This document shows, piece by piece, positions 1 to 15,644 of a DNA stretch of 64,000 nt (its first letter is position 1; each line of letters opens with the position of its first letter). Origin of the DNA: Corydoras sp. C115. Lineage: Eukaryota; Chordata; Actinopteri; Siluriformes; Callichthyidae. A model generated the notes under the pieces. That model worked only from the letters and a program-made list of their open reading frames with translations. It ran no database searches and had not been told where the DNA came from. Location: positions 1,610,001-1,674,000 of the forward strand of contig JAFMOC010000088.1 in assembly GCA_019802505.1 (NCBI GenBank), in the 5' to 3' direction. A program made the position numbers and the translations under genes.

Positions 1-131
1 TCATGTGACCTATTGGAGTTACAAGGTTCCAGGTGTGAATGGAGACCAGGGCTGTTAACTGTGGTGATGTGAGAAAAAGAAGTTGCTCTACACAAAGTTG
101 GCCTAGACTATAAGACTGTTGTTATCACCCT

Positions 132-394
132 GAGCAGATACACTCAAGACAGGGGACCAATCTATTGCTGGGCACATTCACTCACTATATGGGGCAATTT
201 AGAACATTCAATTTACCTGGAATCCATGTTTTTGGACTGTGGGAGGAAACTGGAGAACCCGGAGGAAACCCACGTGAATAAGTGAATAAAGGGAGAAACT
301 CGGAACATGGAAACTCTACCCAAATTGGGATTCGACCCTGAATCCCCAGAGCTGAGAAGCGAACATGCAACTACTAAGCCACCATGCTGCCCAC
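132..394 (-). repeat. tRNA-derived SINE, 3'-truncated copy
   Basis: On the minus strand this has the head of the window's dominant SINE: a tRNA-like A-box stretch, a B-box stretch, then the conserved block written on the plus strand as a Pro/Arg-like 'gggaggaaac' run. The tail is missing and the copy is diverged. Confidence 0.75.
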
Positions 395-1510
395 TAACTA
401 ACTTGTTTTATAAAAAGATATAATGCAATATTTGTAGAAACATATTTGTTGAGTTGTACTCACCTTTGTGCCCATAAATTTTTTTTTTACCCGTATTTTA
501 AAATTGGTCATTTTCGAATGAGTAGGTAATTTGGGAGGTAGTTTCATTAAATTTTATTGAAAGCCTATTTAATAAATATATTTAAAGATTATATTGTAAA
601 ATAATAAATTCCACCTGACTTTTGTGTGGGCATGCTTTTAGATAGAAATGTGGTATTGAGATGTGGGATGTGTGAATGTAAAAACATAGATGCTAAAAAA
701 CATTTCACAGATTGACTAAAACAGGTTTAGACACATACACACACACATACTTACCGAAAATTTGGACCATGACACTGTGACTGGTAGATATTCCCTGAAA
801 CGTTATGTTAATCCTTTGCCATTTCGAAAAAAGGCAATACCTCACAGATCTCCCCATGTTTCCATGGTGACATTACTCAAATAACTCTTTGATCGTACCT
901 GCGCCAGCTGGGAGATGTCTCACAACTGCCATTTCATGCCGGTTCTGTGCCAAACAGAACTCTGTGACTCAAACGCTTCATGTTACAATAACACCTTGAT
1001 CCATACTTGTTATGAAAAACAAATGGAAACAACTGTGTGCCCTTAACACTTAATATAACTTTTTATAGATACTGAGATTAATTTTTTTTAATGAAGACAG
1101 AGAATTGTGTGCATATTTTTGTCCTCCTTTCTTCTTTAGTATTTTGAATTGGAGCAAATGCCTTTTATTTTAAATGGTGACATTTTTCTTAGCATTGTGG
1201 TTATAAGCAATGATTATAGTGAATTAATATCATGATGATGTGCTCATTTTAAACAAAAATGTCTTATTTAATGGTCTGAACCTTTTTAGATTTCATGTTT
1301 TTTTTATTTTTCACAGCAAGATAGAATTGCTGTTTACTTACGAATTTAACATATTGGTTAATGTGTAAGTAAAATTCAGCAAGCTCATTCACTAAAAATT
1401 ATTTAAACATTTTTTGGCTGACTTTATGTCACCATAGACATTAAAGGAAGGGTTGATCGGTCATGTGAAACTGAATAGGAGTTTTCCCAAATTGTTCCCA
1501 CAGTTAGAAG
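395..1510. other. No gene seen
   Basis: AT-rich sequence with stops in all frames. I see no exon-like segment or clear repeat boundary. Confidence 0.5.
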
Positions 1511-1815
1511 CATTCATTAATTCATTATCTACTGCTTAATCCTCTATTAGGTTTGGGGGGGGGGGCGGGGCATGCCCATCCAGGCAAGTACCTTTCAGGC
1601 ACTGGGCAGATACACCCGGGATAGGGCGCCAAACTATCGCTGAGAACACTGACTTACGCAGATGCACACAATTTAGAGCATTCAATTTACTACTACTAGA
1701 ATCTGGAGGAACACCCACATGTACTGGGAAGAGAACATGGAAAATTGGTATTCGAACCTGGATCCCCAGTGCTGAGAGGCAAACGTGCTAACCACTAAGC
1801 CACCGTGCCACCCCA
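1511..1815 (-). repeat. SINE copy with poly-G expansion
   Basis: Minus-strand copy of the same SINE. The C-run before the 'gcgaccct' motif of the consensus appears here as a G-run of more than ten bases near 1554. The middle of the element is shortened. Confidence 0.8.
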
Positions 1816-2582
1816 CGGTTACTGTTTACATAATAAATTGAATATATTTGTGAAAGTAAAATTCAGAAATCTCATCCACTAAAAATCATTTAAACATTTT
1901 TGGCTGACTGTATGTCACCATACATTTTAACTTTAAGGAAGTGTGCTCAGTCGTGTGAAACAGAATAAGATAGTTTTCCAAAAATGTTCCCACAGTTGAA
2001 AGCATGCAGCTGTGCAAAATTAGATGCCTGATTTGATTAAGACTTGTGGCAATGGGACTGAAACACCTGAAGCTATTGATTAATGTGCTTTAATATTTTT
2101 TCCATATTGTAATTTATCAAGAAATATAAAAGGTTAATCTGATATTATTTCCACTACTTTAGTATCCCAGATGCCAGTCAGTGTGTTTAGTTCAATAAGT
2201 GCAGGTGTACCATGCTTGTTCCCGCTGGGTGGTCTCCCAGTGCAGATGCTTTGTGTGCAATATCAGAGCGGAAGCGGTCCTGAGCTTAGTGGCACAGAGT
2301 TCTTCTTGAAAGGTGCACAGTAAGGAAATCAATCCTGGAAACAAATGGCGTGCTGCACTGTGCTGTTAGTTATATAACTCGGTTTAAACCAACACTTGTG
2401 TACTTATGTACAATTAGGCAGATGTTTGTGGATACTAAGTAGGAATCGTCGATTTCGTGGTTCAGGACGCTGGACAGCACCCTTAGCCTACCTAAGTCGA
2501 CTTTTTGTCGCGAAACTAAACGTCCAAAATGTGTAACGTCAGCAGAATTGAACGTAACGGAACGAGACTACAGAAGTAAGAC
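1816..2582. other. 5' flank of gpr78
   Basis: No coding sequence supported. It contains the upstream flank and 5' UTR of gpr78. GC content rises from about 2220 towards the start codon. No TATA box was convincingly placed. Confidence 0.4.
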
Positions 2583-6515
<3,933 letters not shown>

Positions 6516-6555
6516 TGGTTTTTATATGCTGAAATATCCCAAAATCATTAAGTCA

Positions 6556-6561
6556 AATAAA
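6556..6561 (+). terminator. Polyadenylation signal of gpr78
   Basis: Canonical AATAAA 41 bp past the gpr78 stop codon. It would give a very short 3' UTR; no competing close signal was noted. Confidence 0.55.
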
Positions 6562-7025
6562 GATGCTTAGAGGTAGCATGAAGAGAAAACTGAGAAAAAA
6601 CTGTGGTCACATTTAACACATCAAAATGGAGATGTTAAATGTATGCAAACAAAAAGCCATGATAAACATGGGCAGCAGCTGGGGCAATACGTGACTAACA
6701 AGCCATGTGTTTTTTTTCACAGGTAGATACAAACACCCACACACTGAAGCACACACACTCAAGTGGACACATGCACATTAGCACGCAAGCATACACTCGA
6801 AAGTCATCAGGACCTAAAAATTAAATCTCAAACGATTTTGACATTAACAGATATTGTCGTTTTAACTCTCCCAGGGTTTATCCAACATTTCAAGTAGCTG
6901 CCATATGGAAGTAAAATTGTAAAAAAAAATAGTTTAAATAATGATCTATACTTACGGTATTGTTTATATCAAAGGTAAGAAAGTGTTGTTTCCTTTTTCA
7001 GACTGACCATTTAATAATTGAAAGT
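6562..7025. other. Intergenic, no gene seen
   Basis: AT-rich sequence with a CA-rich patch near 6730-6790. No coding evidence. Confidence 0.5.
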
Positions 7026-7375
7026 CCATCCATCCATTATCTTCTGCCTTATCCTCTGCTAAGGTCGTGGGTGGGGTCCCCATGCCAATCCAGGGGAGAA
7101 CGTTTCGGGAGCATGGACTGATACACCCAGGACAGTGCACCAATCTATCATTGGGCACACACTCACTTAAACAGACATACACACAAACACACTCTATTTG
7201 GTGTAATTTGAAGAACTCAATTGACCTTGATCCATGTTTTCGGACTGTGGGAGGAAACCGGAGAACCTGGAGGAAATCCACGCAGACACGAGGAGAACAT
7301 GAAAACTCCACCCAGATGGGGATTCAAACTGGGAATCCCTAATGCTGAGAGGCAAACATGCTAACCACTAAGCAA
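7026..7375 (-). repeat. SINE copy, (ATGG)n tail
   Basis: Minus-strand copy. It abuts the next minus-strand copy head to tail with only a few shared tail bases between them. Confidence 0.87.
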
Positions 7376-7722
7376 CCATCCATCCATCTTCCGCTATATC
7401 CCATATTAGGGTCGCCGGGGTTTCCCATGCCCATCCAGGGGAGAACGTTTCGGGCGCTGGGCAGATACACCCAGGACAGGGCGCCAATCTATTGCTGGGC
7501 ACACACTCACTCACGCAGGCACGCACACATACACACCCTATATGGGCGAATTTGGAGAACTCAATTGACTTGATCCATGTTTTTGGACTGTGGGAGGAAA
7601 CCAGAGAAGCTGGAGGAAACCCACATGGACACGGGGAGAACATTGAAACTCCAACCAGATGGGACTCGAACCGGGAATCCCTAGTGCCGAGAGGCTAACG
7701 TGCTAACCACTATGCCACCGTG
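7376..7722 (-). repeat. SINE copy, tandem with the preceding one
   Basis: Second minus-strand copy, directly adjacent to the one before it, with good matches to the head, B box and 3' block. Confidence 0.88.
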
Positions 7723-7853
7723 AATGTATTTAATAAAATATATACTGTATTACTGTTAAAGCATACTGCATTCATTAGGGATGTTCCTATTTAATAAATT
7801 TGATTTATAAAGCAGTTTTTTAAAAGCAAATATTCATAGTATAGGGCGGCACG

Positions 7854-8200
7854 GTGGCTTAGTGGTTAGCACGTTCGTCTTTCAGCACTAGGGATTCCTG
7901 GTTCAAATCCCAATCTGGGTGGAGTTTCCATGTTCTCCCCGTGTCTGCATGGGTTTCCTCCAGGTTCTCCGGTTTCCTCCCACAGTCCAAAAACATGGAT
8001 GAAGTCAATTGAGTTATCCAAATTGCCCCATATAGAGTGTGTATGTGTGAGTGAGTGTGTGCCCAGCGATAGATTGGCGCCCTTTCCTGGGTGTATCTGC
8101 TCAGCACCCGAGACTTTCTCCCCTGAATGGGCATGGGGAACCCCCCCTGCGACCCTAATATAGGATAAAGCGGAAGATAATGGATGGATGGATGGATGGA
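7854..8200 (+). repeat. Full-length SINE copy, (GGAT)n tail
   Basis: Plus-strand copy, in inverted orientation to its neighbours on both sides, ending in GGAT repeats. Confidence 0.9.
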
Positions 8201-8398
8201 TATTTATTGTATATTCAGATACTTATAACTATATAAAAATGGCTGAGATAATTACTGAAACAGCCAAGTTTACATTTATTTAGAACATTAACTTTTTTAA
8301 ATATGTGTTCATTATTTTTTTATTTAGAGAGGCAGTGTAATGTTGGGACCTAAAGAAATGCTTCAAACAACCATGCCCGTGCATTGATAAAAATGTAC

Positions 8399-8737
8399 AT
8401 TCATTCATTCATTATCTTCCGCTTTATCCTCTATCTGGGTCGCGGTGGGGTTCCCCATGCCCATCCAGGGGAGAACGTCTCGGGCACCGGGCAGATACAC
8501 CCAGGACAGGGTGCCAACCTATCGCTGGGCACACACTCACTCACACAAACACACTCTACATGGGGCAATTTGGAGAACTCAATTGACTTGATCCATGCTT
8601 TTGGACTGTGGGAGGAAACCGGAGAACCCAGAGGAAACCCACACGGACCCACACGGAGAACATGGAAACTCCACCCAGATGGGGTAATCCCTAATGCTGA
8701 GAGGCGAACATGCTAACCACTAAGCCACCGTGTCGCC
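8399..8737 (-). repeat. SINE copy, (GAAT)n tail
   Basis: Minus-strand copy, nearly full length. It forms an inverted pair with the plus copy 200 bp to its left. Confidence 0.88.
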
Positions 8738-8778
8738 ATAAAAATGTACATATTTGTAAATCACATTTGTAAAGTAAA

Positions 8779-8882
8779 TTCATTCATTATCTTCCCCTTA
8801 ATCCTCTACGAGTGTCTCGGGGGGTTACTCATGCCCATCCATGGGAGAACATTTTGGGTGCTGTGCAAACACACCCAAGACA
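8779..8882 (-). repeat. SINE 3' fragment
   Basis: Only the 3' third of the SINE is recognisable. It stops where Gypsy LTR-like sequence begins. Confidence 0.6.
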
Positions 8883-9159
8883 GCATACATTGGCATATTT
8901 TCTTTTTTAATTCATGGTTAAAAACAGCACTATTGTCACGCATTCAGCCCACACTCCAACAGACAGCATTTCCCAGACTGCACCACTGCCAGAAACAATC
9001 ACCACCTGTACACTTCTGACCACTGAACATAAACATTTTATTTTCAGTAGCCAGACTACAATTTAAAACAGGTACCTTCACTTTATATACACACTCACTA
9101 TATGAACACTTTTTACCATTCATTGCTTAAACATTATATATGTATACCGAGCGGTTTAC

Positions 9160-9410
9160 TAACATTTGACATACATTTTTACATTTTGTAGTTAGCAGAC
9201 ATTTATCTTAAGTGACAAGTATCCCAACCTAGTTGGGGTCAGAACACAGGGTTGTCCATACATCATTCCTGAAGCAATCAGGGTTAAGGTACTTGCTCAA
9301 GGACCCACATTGGTAACTTCAGTGGACCTGGGATTTAATCCCACAACCTTCAATGTTCAGATAGTTAGCCCAACATCCTAACCACTAAGCTACCACACCA
9401 ACACCCACTA
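9160..9410 (-). repeat. SINE-like insertion in the Gypsy left LTR
   Basis: The sequence follows a common fish repeat with 'gcagacatttatcttaagtg' at one end and 'cctaaccactaagctacc' at the other; on the minus strand the latter forms a tRNA-like A box. The LTR sequence resumes after it. Confidence 0.5.
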
Positions 9411-9599
9411 GCAATTCCTGTCTTCCTGGTTTTAACTGATCATTGATTACTTTCTTTGCCTAAAATCATGAACCCGTCTCTGAACCTTTCCCAGCGTAAC
9501 AGAATACTCTGCCAACAACATTCAGACAGTGGATTTAGTTAAGCTCAGATAGGCTCTGTTCCTACAGGGTCAACATTTGGAATAACTACAACAACAGTT

Positions 9600-10090
9600 T
9601 TTGGAATCTTTTACGAACTCAGTTTCTTTACTCACTGCTCAGCAGAGTGAAGAGTTTTCTGCTTTTACCAATGACTTAACCAAAATCAAACAGTGCTTGC
9701 AGGCCCTCCCTACATTTCCTTCATCCTTGGCGGTTCCTCATATACAAGCTTTGTATTTGGAACCATCCACGCACACCTTTTTGCAAACCTGATAAGTATG
9801 ATGGTACTCTGGGGGAATGTCGGGATCTCGATGCTTCGATGCTCTCTATATTTTGCAAACTCTACTGTACACTTGGATAATCCATGCATTTCATTGTCAT
9901 ATGTCTGCATTGTCAAGCCTTACTGTGTGCCAGAGCTATATATTCCAATGTTCAATTGACACCTCTGACTCCTTCATCTCTGAATTTAAGACTGTACTAG
10001 AGCATTCTCATAAGGGCTATGTCTATGGCTTATACACACTGGATTTTCATATGGTGGCTGGCAGTGGTTCGATCAATCTTCATTAACGTT
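9600..10090 (+). pseudogene. Gypsy gag remnant
   Basis: Across frames the plus-strand translation shows a gag-like series: 'KYDGTLGECRD', then 'FANSTVHLDNPC' and 'FISEFKTVLEHS'. These follow the order seen in fish Gypsy gag proteins, but with several frame changes and stops. Confidence 0.55.
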
Positions 10091-10103
10091 TAGTTCAAGT
10101 TAA

Positions 10104-10275
10104 ATTTTTACAACAGTTCATTGTCACAAAACAGCTTTACAATATTCCAAGCCTGAACCTCCAAAAAGCTAGCTAAAGCAACAGTGGCAAAAAAAACTCC
10201 CTGTTTACTTTTTAAGGAAGAAACATTGAGAGGACCAAGGCACAGTGTGGCACACATCCTCCTTAAATGGCCGGA
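10104..10275 (-). repeat. Interspersed repeat, same family as 40370-40630
   Basis: The minus-strand sequence matches the 'aagctgctttgtgacaatg' tail family seen on the plus strand near 40570, with the 'gggagttttt' block also present. Confidence 0.5.
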
Positions 10276-11984
10276 CAGCATCAGCAGTGGAAGACACCCA
10301 AGTACAAATATTAGCAACCTTTGTAAAGACGAGATCTATGCCTGGAGGGACTAATATCACTTACCATTCAGCTGGACCTGACCTCAGAGTAAATTGCAAG
10401 TGGAAAAACTCTCTTACTTGCACCATGCCAGTAAACCCCACTCTGTCTAGACTGACTGATTAATCTCTTGCCGAATTGATACAGTGTGATTCATCGAGGT
10501 TGATTCCACCCAAAAGAAAGAGGATTAACATCTACAACAGTGTCCAGCCTGACTCCCAAGTTATCAGGCTAATATGGTGAGAATTCAATTGGGTTGGTTC
10601 AGATATCATGTATCTTACCTGTACAGATTGTCTGCATTAAAGAATCTGTTTTTGTTTTAGTCTAACTGGGTGCCCAAGTCGAGGGCTTCTTCATTTGTGA
10701 GGAATATGCAGCTCTCAGCATTCAATAGAGATCCGCTGGGAAAAGTCCCTGTTACGAAAATAACCAAAACTCATCCATCTGAAAGTAAGTGCCCTGCATG
10801 CATAACATCTCTGTCTTTTTGCCCTACTGAAACATACCCATCATTCATGGTTCACCCTGGCTGTCTACCCACAATCCAACCGTATCCTGGTCTAAACAGG
10901 AGATCTTACAATGGTCTCCATACTTAATTCAAGATTTGAGATTTCGAGATCATTTGTATCACATGTGGTACATGAGACAAAAATGAAATTATGGCTCACG
11001 GACCCCGTTTATGCTGTTCTTTTAAAGTTAGAACTTAAATTAAAATTAAAAGGAGGAAAAGAGATATAAATACATGTCATGTTTGGTATTTATACAATCC
11101 TCTCGTTGATTATCTGTAAAAAAAAACATACATTATGTTGTAAAGTATGATACTGTACAGTATATTTATACTAGGTACAGATTACTGATACAAATTGTTT
11201 CTTATAAACATGTGACTTTGCCAGCTTTTAAGATGCAGATACTCAAAGGCCACAAACAGGTGACGAGATTATCTCAAACAAAAAGAAAGGACAATTTGTT
11301 CTCACTCATCTGTGAGTTCTAGCAAAGCAACTTTAATAGGAACAATGGGGACCCCAAAGTGATGCTCAAATCAAAGTAAAATGAATGATTTGTACTGTTG
11401 TTACAGCTGACACATGTTTCCATCTGAAACCTGAACTTTTTACATTTAAATGACCTGGGCGGAAACTTTAAAGAAGCTTATATACAAGTATGTAACACAC
11501 ACAAATAGAAAGGTTTGGAAGGAGCTTTTAGGAAGCTTCAACATGAGGTGAGGCTGAGAGGACTTCATGGTTTTCTGGGGAGAGAGGATAAAAGGCATTA
11601 TTGAGTTTGGACAACTCATTTCTATTAAACAGTTGATGCGATTTGTGTAAGTAGAATCCTTGTAACTTTGTATTGTAATCTTTATTAATCCTACTGCTTA
11701 CTTTAAATAAACTTTGTTATTACTTAAGTAATGTACCAGTTTATCTTTAAAGACTGGAAATCAAAGTCTAATTTACCTCCTGTTAATGGTAAAATATAAG
11801 CATTGATAAGATTGACCTCTGAGGGATATAAATTACTTTATGATCCACATGTCAATATAGTCTCTGTCCATGTATTATAAAAGCTTCTGGTACAATTAAG
11901 ATTTCTGCTTGCTTATAAAATACCTCTGAGTCAGATACTTTAAGGCTTAACTATTAGGATAAATTAACCTATTTAAGGACTTGT
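10276..11984. other. Decayed retroelement body, no gene seen
   Basis: Probably the gag-pol body of the fossil Gypsy element to about 10930, then sequence I cannot assign. No intact coding region. Confidence 0.35.
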
Positions 11985-13075
11985 GTAATTAACAGTTATC
12001 TTTTAGAAATAATATCTTTGGAGTCAGATATTTAAGTAATCGAACACGCATTAACCTTCGACCATCTCCTATTTTTAGATATTTGCCACGTGGGGCGGTC
12101 GGCCTGTGTTGGGGTGCCTGGCTGGCATTCCGGGGCTCCTTTGTTTTCTTAACATTGATGCAGAGATTGTTCTTTCTGAACCAACCCTCCAGGTGTTCCA
12201 CCTCCTGTCTGTAAATGGACTCATCACTGTCTGTGATGCATCCAACCACTGCAGTGTCTTCTGCAAACTTCACAATATGACAGCTCAGATGGATAGGTGA
12301 GCAGTCATATGTTAACAGTGTAAACAGGAGGGGGCTCAACACACAGCCTTGAGGAAAACCGATGCTGAGGGTTTTTGTGGAGGAGATGGTGTTGTGGATC
12401 TTCACAGATTGCGGCCTGTTGGTCAGGAAGTCCAGGATCCAGTTGCAGAGGGAGGAGCTCAGTCCAAGTAGCGACAGTTTATTGGCCAGGGTCTGAGGGA
12501 TCATCATGTTGAATGTAAATGTGAAGTCCACGTAGAGCACATGGACATAGGAGTCCTTCTGCGCCAAGTGGGTGAGGCGGTGTGGACCATGGAGGAAATG
12601 GCATCTTCTGTGGATCGGTTGTTTCTGTAGGCATACTGGTGTGGGTCCACAGTGACGTCGATGGTGGCTTTTATGTGGGTCATGACCAGTCTCTAAAAGC
12701 ATTCGGTGACTATCGGCGTAAGGACTATCAGCCGGTAGTCATTCAGACCCACCACTGTGGAACTTTTGGGGAATGGGATGATGGTGGCAGTCTACAGGCA
12801 GGTGGGAACAGCTACTTGTCTGAGGGAAGCTTTGAATATGTCTACCAGGACTTCAGACAGCTGATCAGCACAATCTTTGAGCACCCTCCCGGGAATGTTG
12901 TTCTGACCAGCAGCTTTTCGGGGATTGATCCTATGAAGGGTCTTCCTGACCTGTGCTAGTGTCACACTGAAGGGCTCTTCTCCAGGTGACAGGGTGAGTC
13001 TGGTGCTGGGGGTGATCTCAGCTGTAGAACACAGTGATGCCAAGATATTCACTAAACTACATCCAAGTTCTGATT
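11985..13075 (-). mobile_element. LINE reverse-transcriptase fragment (L2-like family)
   Basis: Minus-strand translation, in two frames, gives the RT core: 'RKAAGQNNIPGRVLKDCADQ' at about 12860-12920, 'VDFTFTFNMMIPQTL', 'GFPQGCVLSPLLF' and the catalytic box 'FAEDTAVVG', where the usual FADD has become FAED. There are frameshifts between the blocks and no endonuclease here, so it is a dead, truncated copy. The 62205-62985 fragment belongs to the same family. Confidence 0.8.
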
Positions 13076-13534
13076 TCAAGTCACCTACATCTTTGGATTC
13101 AGACTCACTCTTTCACCAATTTTGCACCAATTCCTCCTTATAACAGGACATTAGTGGAGTCATATTACTCCCATCCATCATTGCATTCATTGCCAAAAAT
13201 AGTGTCATTACAGGCTATACTGGGCTTTTACACCATTTCTTACAAACACACAAAGTAAACCATTGTGTTGGCTTCTGTCATTCCTGTTCTCTCTCTCCTC
13301 TCCTTTGCCCTTTTCTTTGTTCTGGGAGAGAGAGATATTTAGAACATTTAATCTCAGACAGGTGCCACCATTTACCTGACCTGCCTCCCAAGATGGCCTC
13401 CAGTCTACAGGCTCCACACATCAGGCTGTCGCACCACAATGGGAAACTATGGGGGTAGATATTCATAAGTTAAGTTCTATGGGGGTAGATATTCATAAGC
13501 CTGCTTCAGACTACATTAGATAAAGATACAGTAT

Positions 13535-13770
13535 TTTGACCACTACCTGGTACACAGTTTATGTCCTTACACTGCATTCACGGACAATTTCTTACTGCTT
13601 CCAGCTACCCCCACATGCTTTCAAACGGAAGAGTGCCTGTTCCACTGTGTATTATGCAATTTTGGTATCCCAGAGGACATCCCAACTGGGGCCCCAAGTT
13701 CATTTCACACGTTTGGAGGGCATTCTGTAAACAACTGGGTATATTAATTAGCCGTACTTCTGGTTAAATA
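13535..13770 (+). pseudogene. Gypsy integrase remnant
   Basis: The plus-strand frame carries 'GPKFISHVWRAFCKQLGILI', matching the end of the integrase catalytic core of Ty3/Gypsy elements. Stops lie on both sides. Confidence 0.65.
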
Positions 13771-15179
13771 AACAGGAAGGTAAGTTCACATGCTTCTCTT
13801 GTTGCCAGAATCATTTAGACTTTATGTGTTAGTAACCATGTCACTTGATCAGATAAGTACTGGCCATATTCCTCACTTTGCTGATTCCTTTAATAGTCAT
13901 TGCTTTCCCGTATGACCAAGCATGCTTAAACCCGGCAGGAGCACCATCACCATCTATCATTTATCTACATCAAATCATTCTTCTTGTTAGCGGGCTTAAC
14001 AGGGTCACACATTGTTAACTTTTACTGCTGACTCCATTACATGAGTGTTTTTCTAATTTTTATGGGAAAATGTGCAGAATCCCTTCCAAAATCATTAAAA
14101 AACCCAAAAAGCATCCTTTATTAAATCACCCTGGGGGTACCAACCACCATTTTTACCTACCATGTACCCAAGTCGATGGAGGCGATGGAGCCAAACATAA
14201 GAGATGATCGATAGGATTATTTACAAGTACTAGTACCCCAATTTCTTTCCATTAGACAGAGTATGTTTTTTTTTTCAGAACTTTAGATTTTTCGGAGAAG
14301 CAGAAAGTTAAATACTTGTTACCTAGGTCCATTCATTTTGGTCAAGTAAATTACTGAGGTTACTGAATCCTATTTAGACCTTCCAAGTAACTTTCATGTT
14401 TTTCCTTCTTTCCATGTTTCCCCGTTGAAGATATACTTCTCTGGACCCCTGGATGAACTGGCACCAGAGGCATCACCACCACTACCTGATGAAAGATGCT
14501 TCAGTGTACGTGGTGCATAAACTGGTCGAGTCCAGGAGACTGGCTCAGGACATTATGTGCTCCTTGAACCCTTTTGGGTGGAGGCTATCACAGATACAAC
14601 CCATATTGCCATGGGTTCTATTTTCTAGACTGCACTATTCATGTAAACACTCACCCAATGTCCGCAATCGACCAGTCACCATAAACACCACATTCAGTTT
14701 ACAATTACACTATATAAACATACCGTTCTTTACCACTTTTCAGCAAAGTTCATTGTCCTTTCTATGTATACCTAGCATTTTACTAGCACTTCCTGTCATC
14801 CAGGTTTTGACTTTATGCCAGTACAAAGACTACTCCCTTTTACCCAAATACCCATATCATGTAAGTCATCTTACTGGATTTGCTGAGCATTGTCTTGTTA
14901 ATAAAGATTGTTTTGATTCAAATCTTGTATGTCTTTGAACCATTGTTTCCCAGCTTTACAACTGTATGTATATTTAAGTAATGAACTAATGGCATATAGT
15001 CTTAAAATGAAAGTCTTTTTTCTTAAGCCTTTCACTCTTAGCAGTTATAGTTTGGTTCAAATTAACATCATTTGAATGCCAAATTTTTTTTTAGTGTTTT
15101 TAGATTTTGTTTTTAATTTTGATAATTAATGTAGAAGTCACTTTTCAAGCTGCTTTAATCTATGCACAACACTGTTACT
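13771..15179. other. Gypsy 3' end remnant and unassigned sequence
   Basis: About 14490-14570 reads 'VYVVHKLVESRR', the start of a chromodomain as found at the end of many fish Gypsy pol proteins. The right LTR-like segment follows, to about 14945. I see nothing from there to 15179. Confidence 0.45.
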
Positions 15180-15184
15180 GTATA

Positions 15185-15639
15185 TGTTAGAGGCTCCGTT
15201 CTTCCCCGGAGGAAATCGGCTACGCAGGGAAAATGCGTACGCCGCTCGCGCCTAGTGAGCGCTTCCCGGGATCGGCTACGCGGGAAAGAATGCATACACC
15301 TGTCCGTCGGGTAAAACACTCCCACGGATACAACCTGCGCAGGGATTGTGCTCAGAGTTGTACCGTGGTTGAGCGCGGAAGGAGAGTCCAGAGAACACCG
15401 GGTATAAAAACAAAAACGGGTTTATTATTAAAAATGGTGTAGGGACACCAACGGAAATGGGGAACAAACGAAACGCACCAACACCGGGAATAATCCACAA
15501 ACAAAGACGTGCACGGGGAAGCGGGAATACGAAACTTAAGTAAGAAAAACACCAGATCACGTGCACAAAATAAACCAATCACCCAATGGAGTCCATGAAT
15601 AACACAAACGAGGGACAGGTGCCCGAGGCACCTGTGACA
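15185..15639. mobile_element. Solo LTR with 5-bp target-site duplication
   Basis: A 455-bp GC-richer block begins TGTTAG and ends TGACA (TG...CA ends). GTATA precedes it at 15180-15184 and repeats directly after it at 15640-15644, as expected from retroviral-type integration. A TATA-like 'ggtataaaaac' is at about 15398 on the plus strand. There is no internal coding sequence, so this is a solo LTR left by LTR-LTR recombination. It is not the same family as the 8.9-14.9 kb element. Confidence 0.75.
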
Positions 15640-15644
15640 GTATA

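Larger units (their letters stand above)
8930..14945 (+). mobile_element. Decayed Ty3/Gypsy LTR retrotransposon with nested insertions
   Basis: Three retroviral-type fragments lie in element order on the plus strand: gag-like (about 9600-10090), integrase-like (13535-13770) and chromodomain-like (about 14490-14570). Flanking stretches at about 9020-9480 and 14640-14945 share short matched blocks, such as 'tagcaattcctgtcttcctgg' versus 'tagcacttcctgtcatccagg', and are read as old LTRs. A SINE-like repeat interrupts the left LTR and a minus-strand LINE sits in the pol region. All frames are broken, so it is a fossil. Boundaries are approximate. Confidence 0.55.

Noticed and set aside
12106..12959. 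Plus-strand open frames opposite the 12-13 kb LINE
   Set aside because: The minus strand carries clear reverse-transcriptase motifs; the plus frames are shadows.
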